Shown here: positions 1-7,294 of the stretch, one piece after another | Layout of the letters: each line of letters opens with the position of its first letter | Position numbering within the stretch: the stretch's first letter is position 1 | Assembly (NCBI GenBank): GCA_014867205.1 | Contig: WGUO01000004.1 | Span: forward strand, 1-64,000 | Length of the DNA stretch: 64,000 nucleotides | Reading direction: 5' to 3' | Origin: Muribaculaceae bacterium | GTDB lineage: Bacteria > Bacteroidota > Bacteroidia > Bacteroidales > Muribaculaceae | Translations under genes and position numbers: made by a program | Notes under the pieces: model-generated | Seen by the model: only the letters and a program-made list of their open reading frames with translations | What the model was told of the DNA's origin: nothing | The model's database searches: none

Positions 1-39
1 AGTGAACCGAATTTATTTAATTTTTAACCACGTCCATTT

Positions 40-354
40 TTAGTGGACAGTAGTGTTGTCAACTTGAAAATGAAAAGAAGAAATTTCATCAAAAGAGACC
101 GTCTTGATTTTTGGGGTAAACTTTCTCAAGGAAAACAGACAAGTATTGATACATACTTTATAAACCCATGTTGATTCTGAACATTCTTGTCGAAAACTAC
201 GATACCCTTTGAACAGCGAAATCAAGACTTCCTGCCGTATGTCTTTAAATGGCACTTCACTTGTGGCATAGAAGAAGCAGACACTGAAAATTATCTTTTC
301 GTGTCGTTCGACCATCGCGGAGAAAGATTTATTGTAGTCAGAATTATTCATCAT
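40..354 (-). pseudogene. Truncated ECF-type RNA polymerase sigma factor (region 2 only)
   Basis: The 104-residue product looks like the N-terminal half of an ECF sigma factor. It has a region-2-like helix set with F-K-D-I-R-Q-E-V at about 36-43, followed by F-R-Q-E-C-S-E-S-T-W-V-Y-K-V at about 53-66, the usual core-binding and -10-recognition signature. Family members are normally 160-190 residues and carry a region 4 helix-turn-helix. Here translation stops at TAA just after region 2, and the 39 bases left in the window show no obvious continuation in another frame. It is either a broken gene or a frameshifted one whose remainder lies outside the window. It sits outside the element that starts at 604. 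Without region 4 it should not recognise a -35 element. Confidence 0.6.
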
Positions 355-437
355 CTATTCCTCTTTACAAAGTTAGTTGCAATTCCAACAAAATAGTTCC
401 CGCCTATGGTGGAAAAATGAAAATGTCCAGCTATAGC

Positions 438-513
438 ATCCGCTGACCCCTTTTGACTCGGTCAAAAATCCGCTGACCCCAAAAATCCGCTGACCCCAAT
501 AATCCGCTGACCC
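438..513. repeat. Four short direct repeats (ATCCGCTGACCC), possible IS21-type end
   Basis: The 12-mer ATCCGCTGACCC starts at 438, 468, 485 and 502, so the last three copies have an exact 17-base period. Between copies 1 and 2 is the inverted repeat TTTTGAC-TCG-GTCAAAA. Clusters of short direct repeats at the tips are typical of IS21-family elements, and no istA/istB genes are nearby, so this could be a relict end. That assignment is inference; no transposase is visible. Confidence 0.5.
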
Positions 514-563
514 GTCAAGCCTCGTCGAACTGAAGGGTGTGGTGACCCGGAGGAGTATGAATG

Positions 564-600
564 AATAAAAGACCGCTAACTCTGTGAGAATTAGCGGTCT
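564..600 (-). terminator. Rho-independent terminator, probably the original tRNA-Phe terminator
   Basis: The arms AGACCGCTAA (570-579) and TTAGCGGTCT (591-600) are perfectly complementary across an 11-base loop. On the minus strand the hairpin is followed by TTTTATT. It lies only 3 bases from the tRNA-Phe 3'-end copy at 604-618. It was therefore probably the terminator of tRNA-Phe before the element inserted between the two. Confidence 0.6.
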
Positions 601-603
601 TGG

Positions 604-618
604 GTGGTGCCACCAGGA
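604..618. repeat. Left attachment-site copy (tRNA-Phe 3' end)
   Basis: This 15-bp match to the tRNA-Phe acceptor and T-arm end diverges immediately after the match (TTGCCC here, ATCGAA in the tRNA). A transcription terminator lies 3 bases to its left. This is what is expected of the displaced tRNA tail left by site-specific integration. Confidence 0.6.
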
Positions 619-957
619 TTGCCCATATTTATACATTGCTATGATAATCAATGACATACATCCTGTAATGTGGTGGATAATACCATTTGCTCCACTGATA
701 TCTTATGGCATTATGGGCATTATGCACAGGAGACTCTTGCACTCATCCTACTTGCCGATTCTCAAAGTTCTCTCTATGTTGCAAAGTTAATAATATTTCG
801 AGAAAACTGCAATGCTATAATTGTTAAAACTATCTTTGCCAATCGAATAAAGTAATTTAACTTAGACTATGTTAAACCTTTTCTGGCGAAATTGTAGATG
901 AGTTTGATACTATCATCAATAACTTTAAATTTGCAATAGTATAGATGGGTGATAAAC
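619..957. other. Gene-free stretch inside the left end of the element
   Basis: This is an AT-rich stretch between the attachment-site copy and the 3' end of the ATPase gene. I see no convincing open reading frame on either strand. Short repeats such as TTATGGCATTATGGGCATTATG (split as TTATGGCAT, TATGGGCAT, TATG) lie near 702-724 and might be recombinase or accessory-factor sites. Confidence 0.4.
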
Positions 958-2493
958 TTAAGGTTGATTTTCAATAAAAGTCCTCATCAGATCTATTGAT
1001 TGCCGTAATTCGGATTGGGTATAGTGTGGATTATGAGTATTTTCAGGATGATGAATTTGATGTCTAATATACTCTGTTAGGCACAACTGTTGAGTTGTTA
1101 AGGCTCCTTGTCGGTTCAATTTGTTGTAATTTCTGAGAGGTTTTCCTGATTTGTAATTGGATAACCATCCCTCCTGCTCAATATATCCGTACAACTCATT
1201 ATGATATTCCTCAGAAACTTCTTCAAAGGCAAGAAGATTTATTTCATTAAGTGAAGGATATGGCAATTGGTTTGAGAGGATATTGCGAACGCATTTATGT
1301 CCTTGCTCATCAAAATATACCAATCGGAGATCACAAAAATCCAAATGTTTAACAATATGTGCGCTATGTGTTGTAATTAACACTTGAGCATAAGTTTTCG
1401 ACGATAACGATTTAAGTGCCTCTACCAGCATAAGCTGGTGATTTAGATGTTGTGATGTTTCGGGTTCTTCTATCGCGTATATGACATTTACGTTGCTATG
1501 GCTACTTCGCACTCGTTCTGCTTCGGCTCTAAAAAAATTTAATAAAATTAATCGTTTAACTCCACTACCATGTTTATTGATAGGAATATCGTTGTCTGAT
1601 GTTATGGCGACATTCTTAAATACATCCGCCCATTTTAGATCTTTAGCATTTGGTATTTGAGGAGAAAGTGCCGAAGCAATTTCTCCATTCATCTCTCTTA
1701 ATTTATCTAAAGTGCTATCAGTTACTTGTCGTAATTGCTGAGTAACGACATCTGCTATTTCCTGTAGTTTCGTCTGAATAGTCAAATCACCTAAGATTAA
1801 CTTTACAGCTTCTTTAAGAGGATCTTGTGCTTCCTTATCTTTGTCATTATTGCTTCTGTCTGACTGAAATAGGCAGTAAATAGGCATATATCCAGATATT
1901 TTAGGCCAAATATCCTTTAACCCATCAATTGAAACTTCAATTTCACGTTGAGATAAATTGAGCGAATCATGGTAATGGTCCCAAATAGCCTTACGCATTA
2001 CTGCATTTTTAGTCTTATCGCAATCAATATTCAATTTCTCAACTATAGCTTTAAGGTCCTTTATCTTTTTATTTAATAGATCATTGCAGTCCAGTGATGT
2101 CGGGTGATTTGCGACAATATATATTTTTGGTTTTCCTCCATTAGGATATTTTTTCAATATACACAATGTGCCATCGGCAGTTAATAGGTATTCATCAGCT
2201 AAAGTTGTCTCATAAGAATCATCAATTATTACTTTAGTAGGTAAATCATCAAATTCAACTCCGATAATAATTTCATCTTCTCCATTAGCTAAATTCTTCT
2301 TATTGACATCATGTTTGTCAATCGGGATGATGCCTTTCCCGTCATTAAAAAAGATATCTAATGCCTCTAAAATAGTGGATTTCCCAATATCATTTTTCCC
2401 AACAATCGCAACAAAATCGGACATAAGGATCTTAGTTTCCCTGTCGTAACCTCTAAAATTATTTAGTATTATTGACTTAATTCTCATTGTCAA
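958..2493 (-). CDS. ABC/SMC-type AAA ATPase (OLD/RloA-like), putative defence effector
   Basis: This 511-residue ATPase shows Walker A GKNDIGKST at 32-40, an ABC-like signature G-S-G-V-K-R at 309-314, Walker B V-I-Y-A-I-E-E-P at 337-344 and an H-loop T-T-H-S-A-H at 374-379. That is the layout of the OLD/RecF-like overcoming-lysogeny ATPases. No TOPRIM nuclease follows the H-loop. Instead there is a 130-residue helical tail ending in Y-I-R-H-Q-I-H-H-P-E-N, where R477 and H482 fit the R-x4-H pattern of HEPN ribonucleases. The start overlaps the stop of the AlbA-domain gene by four bases (ATGA), so the two are translationally coupled. The gene is more AT-rich than the chromosome, consistent with transfer. 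A role in phage defence is inferred from architecture and location. Confidence 0.75.
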   Translation of the reverse strand: MTMRIKSIILNNFRGYDRETKILMSDFVAIVGKNDIGKSTILEALDIFFNDGKGIIPIDKHDVNKKNLANGEDEIIIGVEFDDLPTKVIIDDSYETTLADEYLLTADGTLCILKKYPNGGKPKIYIVANHPTSLDCNDLLNKKIKDLKAIVEKLNIDCDKTKNAVMRKAIWDHYHDSLNLSQREIEVSIDGLKDIWPKISGYMPIYCLFQSDRSNNDKDKEAQDPLKEAVKLILGDLTIQTKLQEIADVVTQQLRQVTDSTLDKLREMNGEIASALSPQIPNAKDLKWADVFKNVAITSDNDIPINKHGSGVKRLILLNFFRAEAERVRSSHSNVNVIYAIEEPETSQHLNHQLMLVEALKSLSSKTYAQVLITTHSAHIVKHLDFCDLRLVYFDEQGHKCVRNILSNQLPYPSLNEINLLAFEEVSEEYHNELYGYIEQEGWLSNYKSGKPLRNYNKLNRQGALTTQQLCLTEYIRHQIHHPENTHNPHYTQSELRQSIDLMRTFIENQP

Positions 2494-3935
2494 AATGATA
2501 TTATAACATATTTCTGAAAACGGCTTGTTGGTTTAGCCGGGTTTGTCATTTGAATGTGGACCCCGAGGAGGGTATTGAGATAGCGTTCCCGGAATTTGCG
2601 TTTGTCTTTGAAACCGCAAAATTCGGTTATCTCGGCTAATGAACGAGGCTCTTTGCAGAACTCGATGATTTTCTCTTCGATGGTTTTATCTGTTTGACTT
2701 GTGCCCTGACTTGTGCCCTGACTTGTGCCCTTCGACACGTCGGATTCGTTTGTGGCATGGACATCGACGCGGAAGGCTGTGATGGTATTCACATCAAATT
2801 CGGCGGGAGAGTTGCCGTTATCCTTCAGCATTTCCTGCACACGGGTAACGCCACGGTTGAATTTATTGACATACTTCATCACTCTCATAGCTTCTGCTAC
2901 AAGAGGATTGCGATAGTCATTGACCGACGGGAAGTTCTCAGGACGGGCTTCGCCATACAGTCCACCGGCATTCATCACTTCGATGTAGTCATCAAACTGA
3001 TACAGACGGATAGGCATATTGGCTTGATAATCCCTGTGCATACAGGCGTTCATCAGCAATTCACGGATAGCACCTTCCGGATAATTCCAGACAGTGCGTT
3101 CACGGAATAGAGATTCCGGAACCGGACGCTGTGTGATGATGGCATCCTTTACAAATGATTCCAAAGTCGGCAACATCTTATAGAGCGGACCGGTAAACTG
3201 ACGTTCATTTAGTATGTCGCCTCCTTTGTCTTTCCCCGCAAATCGTACGAACTGCATATAATCGCCGAGAAGAAAGTATTTGGGATTGATGCCGAAAAGG
3301 ATTATTCCTGCGTAAGTCGGACAGTCATTGTCGCGGTCGTAGAGATGTATTGAAGCGAGCTGTTCCTTGATATCTCGTTTGTCCGTTGCAAGCGTTTCAT
3401 CATCAAACACCATCGGGAGATATTTGGTCTTGATGTAATCAATATCCAAATCTTCCAGCTTGGCGTTTAAGCAAGGTGTCGCGTCAAAGGTTGCCATGAA
3501 TGAACAGCGACGTTCTGCGAGGATTCTCTCCTCCGCTTCAGTAGCAATATCCCTACGAGGTCCGACACGGATAAATACCCTGCCGCGATATCTAACCGGA
3601 GGCAAATCGGAGGGTCTGACCTCTGCAACGAGCAAATCGCCCTCGGGAAAAGAGAACCGCTCGACTGACATAGTCGGCAAGGGGAGTATATTGCCGTCAG
3701 AGCGGATGGCTGCAATCTTCTTAAGCAGGGAATCGTCAACTTTCATACCGGCAATACTGCCATCATCTTTTGCTCCGATAATCAGATAGCCGTTCTTGCG
3801 GGAGCCGGGCATATCGTTGGCAAACGCACAGATAGCCTCACAGAACTTGTCCATGTTGCCTGTGCTGACAGTGCGTTCCACACGATACGATTCGGTGGAC
3901 TTCAGCAATTCCAATATGTCCTCTTTAGCTATCAT
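2490..3935 (-). CDS. AlbA_2/Schlafen-like ATP-binding DNA-binding protein
   Basis: The N-terminal 125 residues match the divergent AlbA_2 (Schlafen AlbA) fold, with E-S-Y-R-V-E near 15-20, then A-F-A-N-D-M-P and G-Y-L-I-I-G-A-K-D-D-G-S-I-A-G near 49-63. The middle (about 285-390) resembles the HATPase_c_4 domain usually attached to it (R-E-L-L-M-N-A-C-M-H-R-D-Y). Residues 403-414 are three exact GTSQ tetrapeptides encoded by a 12-bp tandem repeat, followed by a winged-helix-like C-terminus. Such proteins are often annotated as RecG-like or transcriptional regulators. Here the gene is the first in a two-gene operon with an ABC-type ATPase inside a mobile element, which suggests a sensor or regulator half of a defence module. 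That function is inference. Confidence 0.75.
   Translation of the reverse strand: MIAKEDILELLKSTESYRVERTVSTGNMDKFCEAICAFANDMPGSRKNGYLIIGAKDDGSIAGMKVDDSLLKKIAAIRSDGNILPLPTMSVERFSFPEGDLLVAEVRPSDLPPVRYRGRVFIRVGPRRDIATEAEERILAERRCSFMATFDATPCLNAKLEDLDIDYIKTKYLPMVFDDETLATDKRDIKEQLASIHLYDRDNDCPTYAGIILFGINPKYFLLGDYMQFVRFAGKDKGGDILNERQFTGPLYKMLPTLESFVKDAIITQRPVPESLFRERTVWNYPEGAIRELLMNACMHRDYQANMPIRLYQFDDYIEVMNAGGLYGEARPENFPSVNDYRNPLVAEAMRVMKYVNKFNRGVTRVQEMLKDNGNSPAEFDVNTITAFRVDVHATNESDVSKGTSQGTSQGTSQTDKTIEEKIIEFCKEPRSLAEITEFCGFKDKRKFRERYLNTLLGVHIQMTNPAKPTSRFQKYVIISF
2698..2733. repeat. Three 12-bp coding tandem repeats (GTSQ x3)
   Basis: The unit CTTGTGCCCTGA is repeated about three times with near-perfect identity inside the AlbA-domain gene. 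It encodes GTSQ-GTSQ-GTSQ between the ATP-binding-like region and the C-terminal helix-turn-helix. The unit is a multiple of three, so copy-number slippage would change linker length without a frameshift. Confidence 0.8.
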
Positions 3936-4093
3936 TCGGATTTATGGGTTGTATATATGCAAAATTACAAAAAATATTTCATCCAACCGCTCATGAGCCA
4001 ACATTTTATCTGAAATATACCAGTTTCATCCTCCAATGAAGAAATCGCTCCGACAGACCAATGAAAGTCAGACGGGGCGATTGATGTGGAGGG

Positions 4094-4399
4094 TTACTTG
4101 AATGGAGGATGATAATTCCGGTAGAGATAGGCTTCTATTTCGTGTTCAGCGTAAAGGATTTTACCTTCAAGGGAGTAGAATCCGAATAGCCCTTTCAGCC
4201 GGTAGTTGGCGAGGGTAGATTTACTGACCGACAGGCGGCGTGATAGTTCTGAATCTGATAGAAATCTCAACCCATTGAACATCGGTCTTGACAGTGCAAC
4301 AAGGTCTTCCGCTGTTGACTTGATTTCGGTAATAATCCTGAATATTTTCTTTCGTTCATCTTTTGTCTGCAAGGGAATATTATCAGCCATTTCTTTCAT
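4094..4399 (-). CDS. Helix-turn-helix (excisionase/HTH_17-like) protein
   Basis: This is a small basic protein of 101 residues. Residues about 45-95 read L-S-D-S-E-L-S-R-R-L-S-V-S-K-S-T-L-A-N-Y-R, then G-K-I-L-Y-A-E-H-E-I-E-A-Y-L, the MerR/excisionase-like fold in which a short wing follows the helix-turn-helix. Pairs of such proteins are common in Bacteroidetes integrative elements, where they regulate excision or cargo. It overlaps the upstream HTH gene by 17 bases, so the two are probably co-translated. Which DNA site it binds is unknown. Confidence 0.7.
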   Translation of the reverse strand: MKEMADNIPLQTKDERKKIFRIITEIKSTAEDLVALSRPMFNGLRFLSDSELSRRLSVSKSTLANYRLKGLFGFYSLEGKILYAEHEIEAYLYRNYHPPFK

Positions 4400-4667
4400 A
4401 GTTATTGATGAGTAATTTTCCTATTTCGTTTGCTGGATAGAACACCTTTCCTTCGATAAGGGTATATCCGATTTTCCCTTCGGTACGCAACATCGCCATT
4501 GACCGTTGGGAGCGACATAGAATAGCTTGTGCGGAATGGTTATCAATCCATTCCTGACGCATATTGCCGGAAAGTTTGTTGACGGATTTGGCCAGCAGTT
4601 CCCGACATTCGTATAGAGCTGACACCATCGCGTCATAAACGGTGCGCTCAATCATAATGTACTCCAT
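4383..4667 (-). CDS. Second small HTH-like protein of the element
   Basis: The 94-residue product ends with S-Q-R-S-M-A-M-L-R-T-E-G-K-I-G-Y-T-L-I-E-G-K-V, then Y-P-A-N-E-I-G-K-L-L. This is the same arrangement as its neighbour (helix-turn-helix, a lysine-rich turn, a short strand pair, and an E-I-x-x-L-L helix). The N-terminal half is a helical segment without a known match. An internal ATG four codons in (4655) is an equally good start. The pair is probably a paralogous excisionase-type duplication. The gene is small, so the assignment depends on pattern rather than a full domain. Confidence 0.6.
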   Translation of the reverse strand: MEYIMIERTVYDAMVSALYECRELLAKSVNKLSGNMRQEWIDNHSAQAILCRSQRSMAMLRTEGKIGYTLIEGKVFYPANEIGKLLINNYERNG

Positions 4668-5097
4668 ACTTTTGGTGAGGGATTAGTGGGTGAATACTTT
4701 GCGCACATTGCGCATTGGTTCGCCCGGCTTGATAGCCGTGTCCGGGTCTGGCTACCCCGTTTCCGTGAATCGGCTTGTTTACAGACGGGGCATTAAAATG
4801 TTTGTTCAAATGATTGTTAGAACGTATGCTCAAACGGACATTTGATTGATTGTTCGATTGATTGTTCAAACGAGCGTTAGAACGGATATTCAAACAAACA
4901 TTTGATTGAACCTTTGAACGGTCATTTGCCTGAACGCCCGAATGTCTCGGCGTTGTCGCCTCCGGCATTTGAGCCTCTGTGCAAGTAGAACGACGGCTGT
5001 GTCTGAAAAGATTTCTGATTGTCAGGCACTTCCCAACCTTTCTGCAAAGTTGCCCAACATTTCCCCACTTTTTTCTTGATGAAAACTCAACGACCAT
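4648..5097 (-). CDS. Hypothetical low-complexity protein with tetrapeptide repeats
   Basis: I do not recognise a family. The 149-residue frame is open across a 12-bp-periodic DNA repeat and would encode about a dozen tetrads ending in N (for example V-Q-S-N, V-C-L-N, I-R-S-N, A-R-L-N, N-Q-S-N). The frame overlaps the start of the downstream HTH gene by 20 bases. The start is an ATG preceded by nothing resembling a ribosome-binding site. It may be a genuine repeat protein, or the frame may be open only because the underlying DNA repeat has a period divisible by three. Confidence 0.3.
   Translation of the reverse strand: MVVEFSSRKKWGNVGQLCRKVGKCLTIRNLFRHSRRSTCTEAQMPEATTPRHSGVQANDRSKVQSNVCLNIRSNARLNNQSNNQSNVRLSIRSNNHLNKHFNAPSVNKPIHGNGVARPGHGYQAGRTNAQCAQSIHPLIPHQKYGVHYD
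4801..4935. repeat. 12/60-bp imperfect tandem repeat array
   Basis: Positions 4801-4860 and 4861-4920 are two copies of a 60-base unit that agree at roughly three of four positions, both beginning TGTTCAAA. Within each copy is a finer 12-base rhythm built from TTGATTG, TTAGAACG and TTCAAACG. The array lies between the excisionase-like genes and the mobilization region, and it could be an iteron-like binding array or merely coding repeats of the overlapping frame. Confidence 0.6.
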
Positions 5098-5176
5098 ACC
5101 CGATTGTTATATCTGCGGGAGCCGACACACGCGGTTGTTCTCTCATTGACCGCTGTTTCAAGGACTGCGCACCATT

Positions 5177-5365
5177 ATAATATCGGTATGAATCGGCACC
5201 GATATTATGGCTCGCCCACCATTGCGTACAACTTTCGTACAACGTTCAAGGCAGGTTCCGATTACAATATTCTCATTATCAGTTCGGATGCACAAACGTG
5301 CATGGCAAGGTATGTTCCGAGGCACTTGTAACCAAGATTGTGCCTCGAAACCCTTGCCATTGCAT
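5177..5365. other. Inverted-repeat cluster upstream of the mobilization gene, candidate oriT
   Basis: Three inverted repeats lie just upstream of the mobilization-protein gene. ATAATATCGGT (5177-5187) pairs with ACCGATATTAT (5198-5208). A nested pair follows, with outer arms ATGGCAAGG and CCTTGCCAT enclosing CGAGGCAC (5318-5325) and GTGCCTCG (5340-5347). TGCAC-AAAC-GTGCA lies between them. Origins of transfer typically contain such hairpins next to a mob gene. The nic site cannot be identified from sequence alone. Confidence 0.45.
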
Positions 5366-5400
5366 GGAGCCGGTATTTCTCCAAAGTCGAAATACCCATA

Positions 5401-5880
5401 ATGAAACCTGCGGTTGGCAATCCCACATCACCCACTAAATTTATCCCAGAAATGAAACAGAATTTTAATCAGGGCGGACGGCCCCACAAGATAAATCCGT
5501 CTGTCCACCGCTACGTCGTGAGATTCGACGCGACGGAGAACACGGTATTCCTATCCCTGTTCGATAAATCGGGAGCCGTCAATAAGGCGGTTTTTATAAA
5601 AAGTGTTCTACTCGGAAAACCTTTCAAGGTTTTTGTGATCGATGAAAATACACGGATATTCATTGACAAGCTGTCTTCTCTTAATTCCCATTACCGCACA
5701 TTGGTAGTGGATTATGACACTCTCATAAGAACGCTGCGAGAGAACTTCACTGAGAAGAAAGCCATGAGCGCACTATACCGATTAGAACGGGTTACCATAG
5801 AACTCGTGAAAACAAACCGTGAGATTGTCGCGATAGCGAATCGCTTTGATGCCTATTGGAGACGCGACAGCAATGATTAA
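5401..5880 (+). CDS. MobA/MobC-type relaxosome accessory protein (orphan)
   Basis: This 159-residue protein has the typical Bacteroidetes mobilization-accessory layout. A basic N-terminus G-G-R-P-H-K is followed by V-R-F-D-A-T-E-N, then F-L-S-L-F-D-K-S-G-A, K-A-V-F-I-K, and a helical C-terminus with K-K-A-M-S-A-L-Y-R-L-E-R-V-T-I-E-L-V-K. Such proteins bind the origin of transfer beside a relaxase. The frame is open from 5338, but ATG 5401 avoids running into the upstream hairpins. In related elements a relaxase gene follows directly. Here the next gene is on the opposite strand and unrelated, so the mob module looks incomplete. Confidence 0.7.
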   Translation: MKPAVGNPTSPTKFIPEMKQNFNQGGRPHKINPSVHRYVVRFDATENTVFLSLFDKSGAVNKAVFIKSVLLGKPFKVFVIDENTRIFIDKLSSLNSHYRTLVVDYDTLIRTLRENFTEKKAMSALYRLERVTIELVKTNREIVAIANRFDAYWRRDSND

Positions 5881-5882
5881 AC

Positions 5883-5966
5883 AATGAGAGTGTGTCATTA
5901 CACTCATTAGGGATTATCTGGTTATTCTAATCAAGTGTAATGACACACTCTCATTACTTTTTTATT
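5883..5966. terminator. Bidirectional terminator with 22-bp perfect arms
   Basis: Positions 5883-5904 and 5934-5955 are perfect 22-base inverted repeats separated by 29 bases. The right arm overlaps the stop codon of the leftward regulator gene and is followed by a T-tract (CTTTTTTATT). It lies between two convergent genes, so it should terminate both. The arms are longer than needed for simple termination. Confidence 0.75.
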
Positions 5967-7213
5967 CCATACTGTCTGAGTTTGTAATCAAGCGTTGAAC
6001 GCCCAATGCCTAACAACCTTGCCGCTTGGGATTTATTACCTTCTGCCTGTCGCAAGGCGGCGATGATTTTGGCTTTCTCCCTTTCCGGCTCCTGCAATCG
6101 CAGACTCGTGTCAGGCTCCGGCTCCGACTGGCTGAAATTCAGGTCGGAAGCGGTTATGACATCTTCTGATGTGTGGAAAGCGGCGAACAGGATTACATCT
6201 TTCAGTTCCCTTACGTTGCCGGGCCACTGATGAAGTCTGAGGGCTTTTGTCGCGGAGACATCAAGCCGTTTTCTATCATGTTCTGTTTTATGGGCATAGA
6301 GGGTCAGAAAGTAATCCGACAAGTATTCTACATCCTCGGATACCTCTCTTAGCGGCGGTACGGCAATATCCACCTGACGGAGTATGTAAAAGAGGTTGGG
6401 GCGGAAAGTCTTTTCAGATACCATCTTCAGCAACTCCGGCTCTGCGGTGCATATCACCCGGACATCGGGATGCTCGTTTTCAAGAATATGCAGAAGTACC
6501 GATTGTTTGTCAAACGACAGCAACTGCACGTTTTTGATGATGATTGTTCCACCATCGGCTTTCTTGAAATATCCTTCCATGCGGTTGTATATCTCACTGC
6601 GGAGCGTTGTCGGGTCATGCTGACCCACGAGTGCCGCGCCTCCCGCTTCGATGACCGTGCATGGTTTCTGGGCGCGGGAACTATGGAGGTAGATCTGTTT
6701 TGCAATCTGCTCCTTGCCTGTGCCACATTCTCCGAAAATTATGGCATTGGCGTTGGTGGCGGCAATAGTCCTTATGGACTTTTCTATGCGTCTGAACGAT
6801 TCGCTTTGCCGTGGAATAAGGTCATCGGTAAGCGTCAGCACCACCTTTTCAGGTCTGGCATACCTGCCGACAGTCTCGACAAGCTGCTTGTCTATTGCTG
6901 GACGCTGGATGATGTCAACGGCTCCCCAGCCTTTCATTACATCGGCAATCTCCAACGGATTCAGGTTATCCACTATGGCAATCACGGGGAATTGGTAACC
7001 CTCGCGCTTTTGCCAGTTAACTAACTCTTGTGCTGTGCCGTGGGCGAATTTCATCGCCGTTACCACGACCGCGCCGGGCGGCAGCTTCGCCACCTCTTCT
7101 TTTGCAGCCTCCATTGTATCAACGGCTATCGGATCGTATCCGGCTCGCGTGAGCAAGCCCGACATAAGCCGACGGTCGGATTCGGAGGCATCTACAATAA
7201 GGATCTTGTTCAT
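5954..7213 (-). CDS. NtrC-family response regulator with degenerate receiver and AAA motifs
   Basis: The order is receiver (about 1-115), AAA+ module (about 130-350) and a Fis-type helix-turn-helix (about 378-419, N-K-S-Q-A-A-R-L-L-G-I-G-R-S-T-L), as in sigma-54 activators. Key residues are missing. No aspartate lies at the phosphorylation position (around V-V-V-T-A-M-K-F, 49-56), and the conserved lysine is arginine (R104). The GAFTGA loop that touches sigma-54 is absent, and the Walker B acidic pair is K227-N228 (G-G-T-I-I-I-K-N-V). Walker A (GECGTGKE, 161-168) and the F-R-x-N-L-F-Y segment (270-276) remain. It may have become a DNA-binding regulator that does not drive sigma-54 melting. 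Its target may be the adjacent efflux operon; this is inference. Confidence 0.8.
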   Translation of the reverse strand: MNKILIVDASESDRRLMSGLLTRAGYDPIAVDTMEAAKEEVAKLPPGAVVVTAMKFAHGTAQELVNWQKREGYQFPVIAIVDNLNPLEIADVMKGWGAVDIIQRPAIDKQLVETVGRYARPEKVVLTLTDDLIPRQSESFRRIEKSIRTIAATNANAIIFGECGTGKEQIAKQIYLHSSRAQKPCTVIEAGGAALVGQHDPTTLRSEIYNRMEGYFKKADGGTIIIKNVQLLSFDKQSVLLHILENEHPDVRVICTAEPELLKMVSEKTFRPNLFYILRQVDIAVPPLREVSEDVEYLSDYFLTLYAHKTEHDRKRLDVSATKALRLHQWPGNVRELKDVILFAAFHTSEDVITASDLNFSQSEPEPDTSLRLQEPEREKAKIIAALRQAEGNKSQAARLLGIGRSTLDYKLRQYGIKK

Positions 7214-7247
7214 GTAAAGTGAATTTATAAATATTGCTTATCTACGA

Positions 7248-7271
7248 CAAAGGCAGGTTGCCCTGCCTTTG
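7248..7271 (-). terminator. Hairpin downstream of the efflux operon
   Basis: The arms CAAAGGCAGG (7248-7257) and CCTGCCTTTG (7262-7271) form a perfect 10-bp stem with a 4-base loop, between the end of the outer-membrane efflux gene and the start of the regulator gene. There is no strong T-tract, so termination may be partial and allow read-through into the co-directional regulator. Confidence 0.5.
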
Positions 7272-7294
7272 CCATACATGTGTTTTTGTGCCAA

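Noticed and set aside
438..513. CRISPR array from the repeated ATCCGCTGACCC
   Set aside because: Repeats are only 12 bases with spacers of 5-18 bases and no cas genes nearby; this does not fit CRISPR geometry.
604..640. A second tRNA gene next to the left hairpin
   Set aside because: Only 15 bases match tRNA-Phe; no anticodon or D arm follows. It is better explained as the displaced attachment-site copy.
4801..4935. CRISPR or VNTR array
   Set aside because: Repeats are degenerate, with no constant repeat/unique spacer alternation and no cas genes; treated as an imperfect tandem repeat instead.
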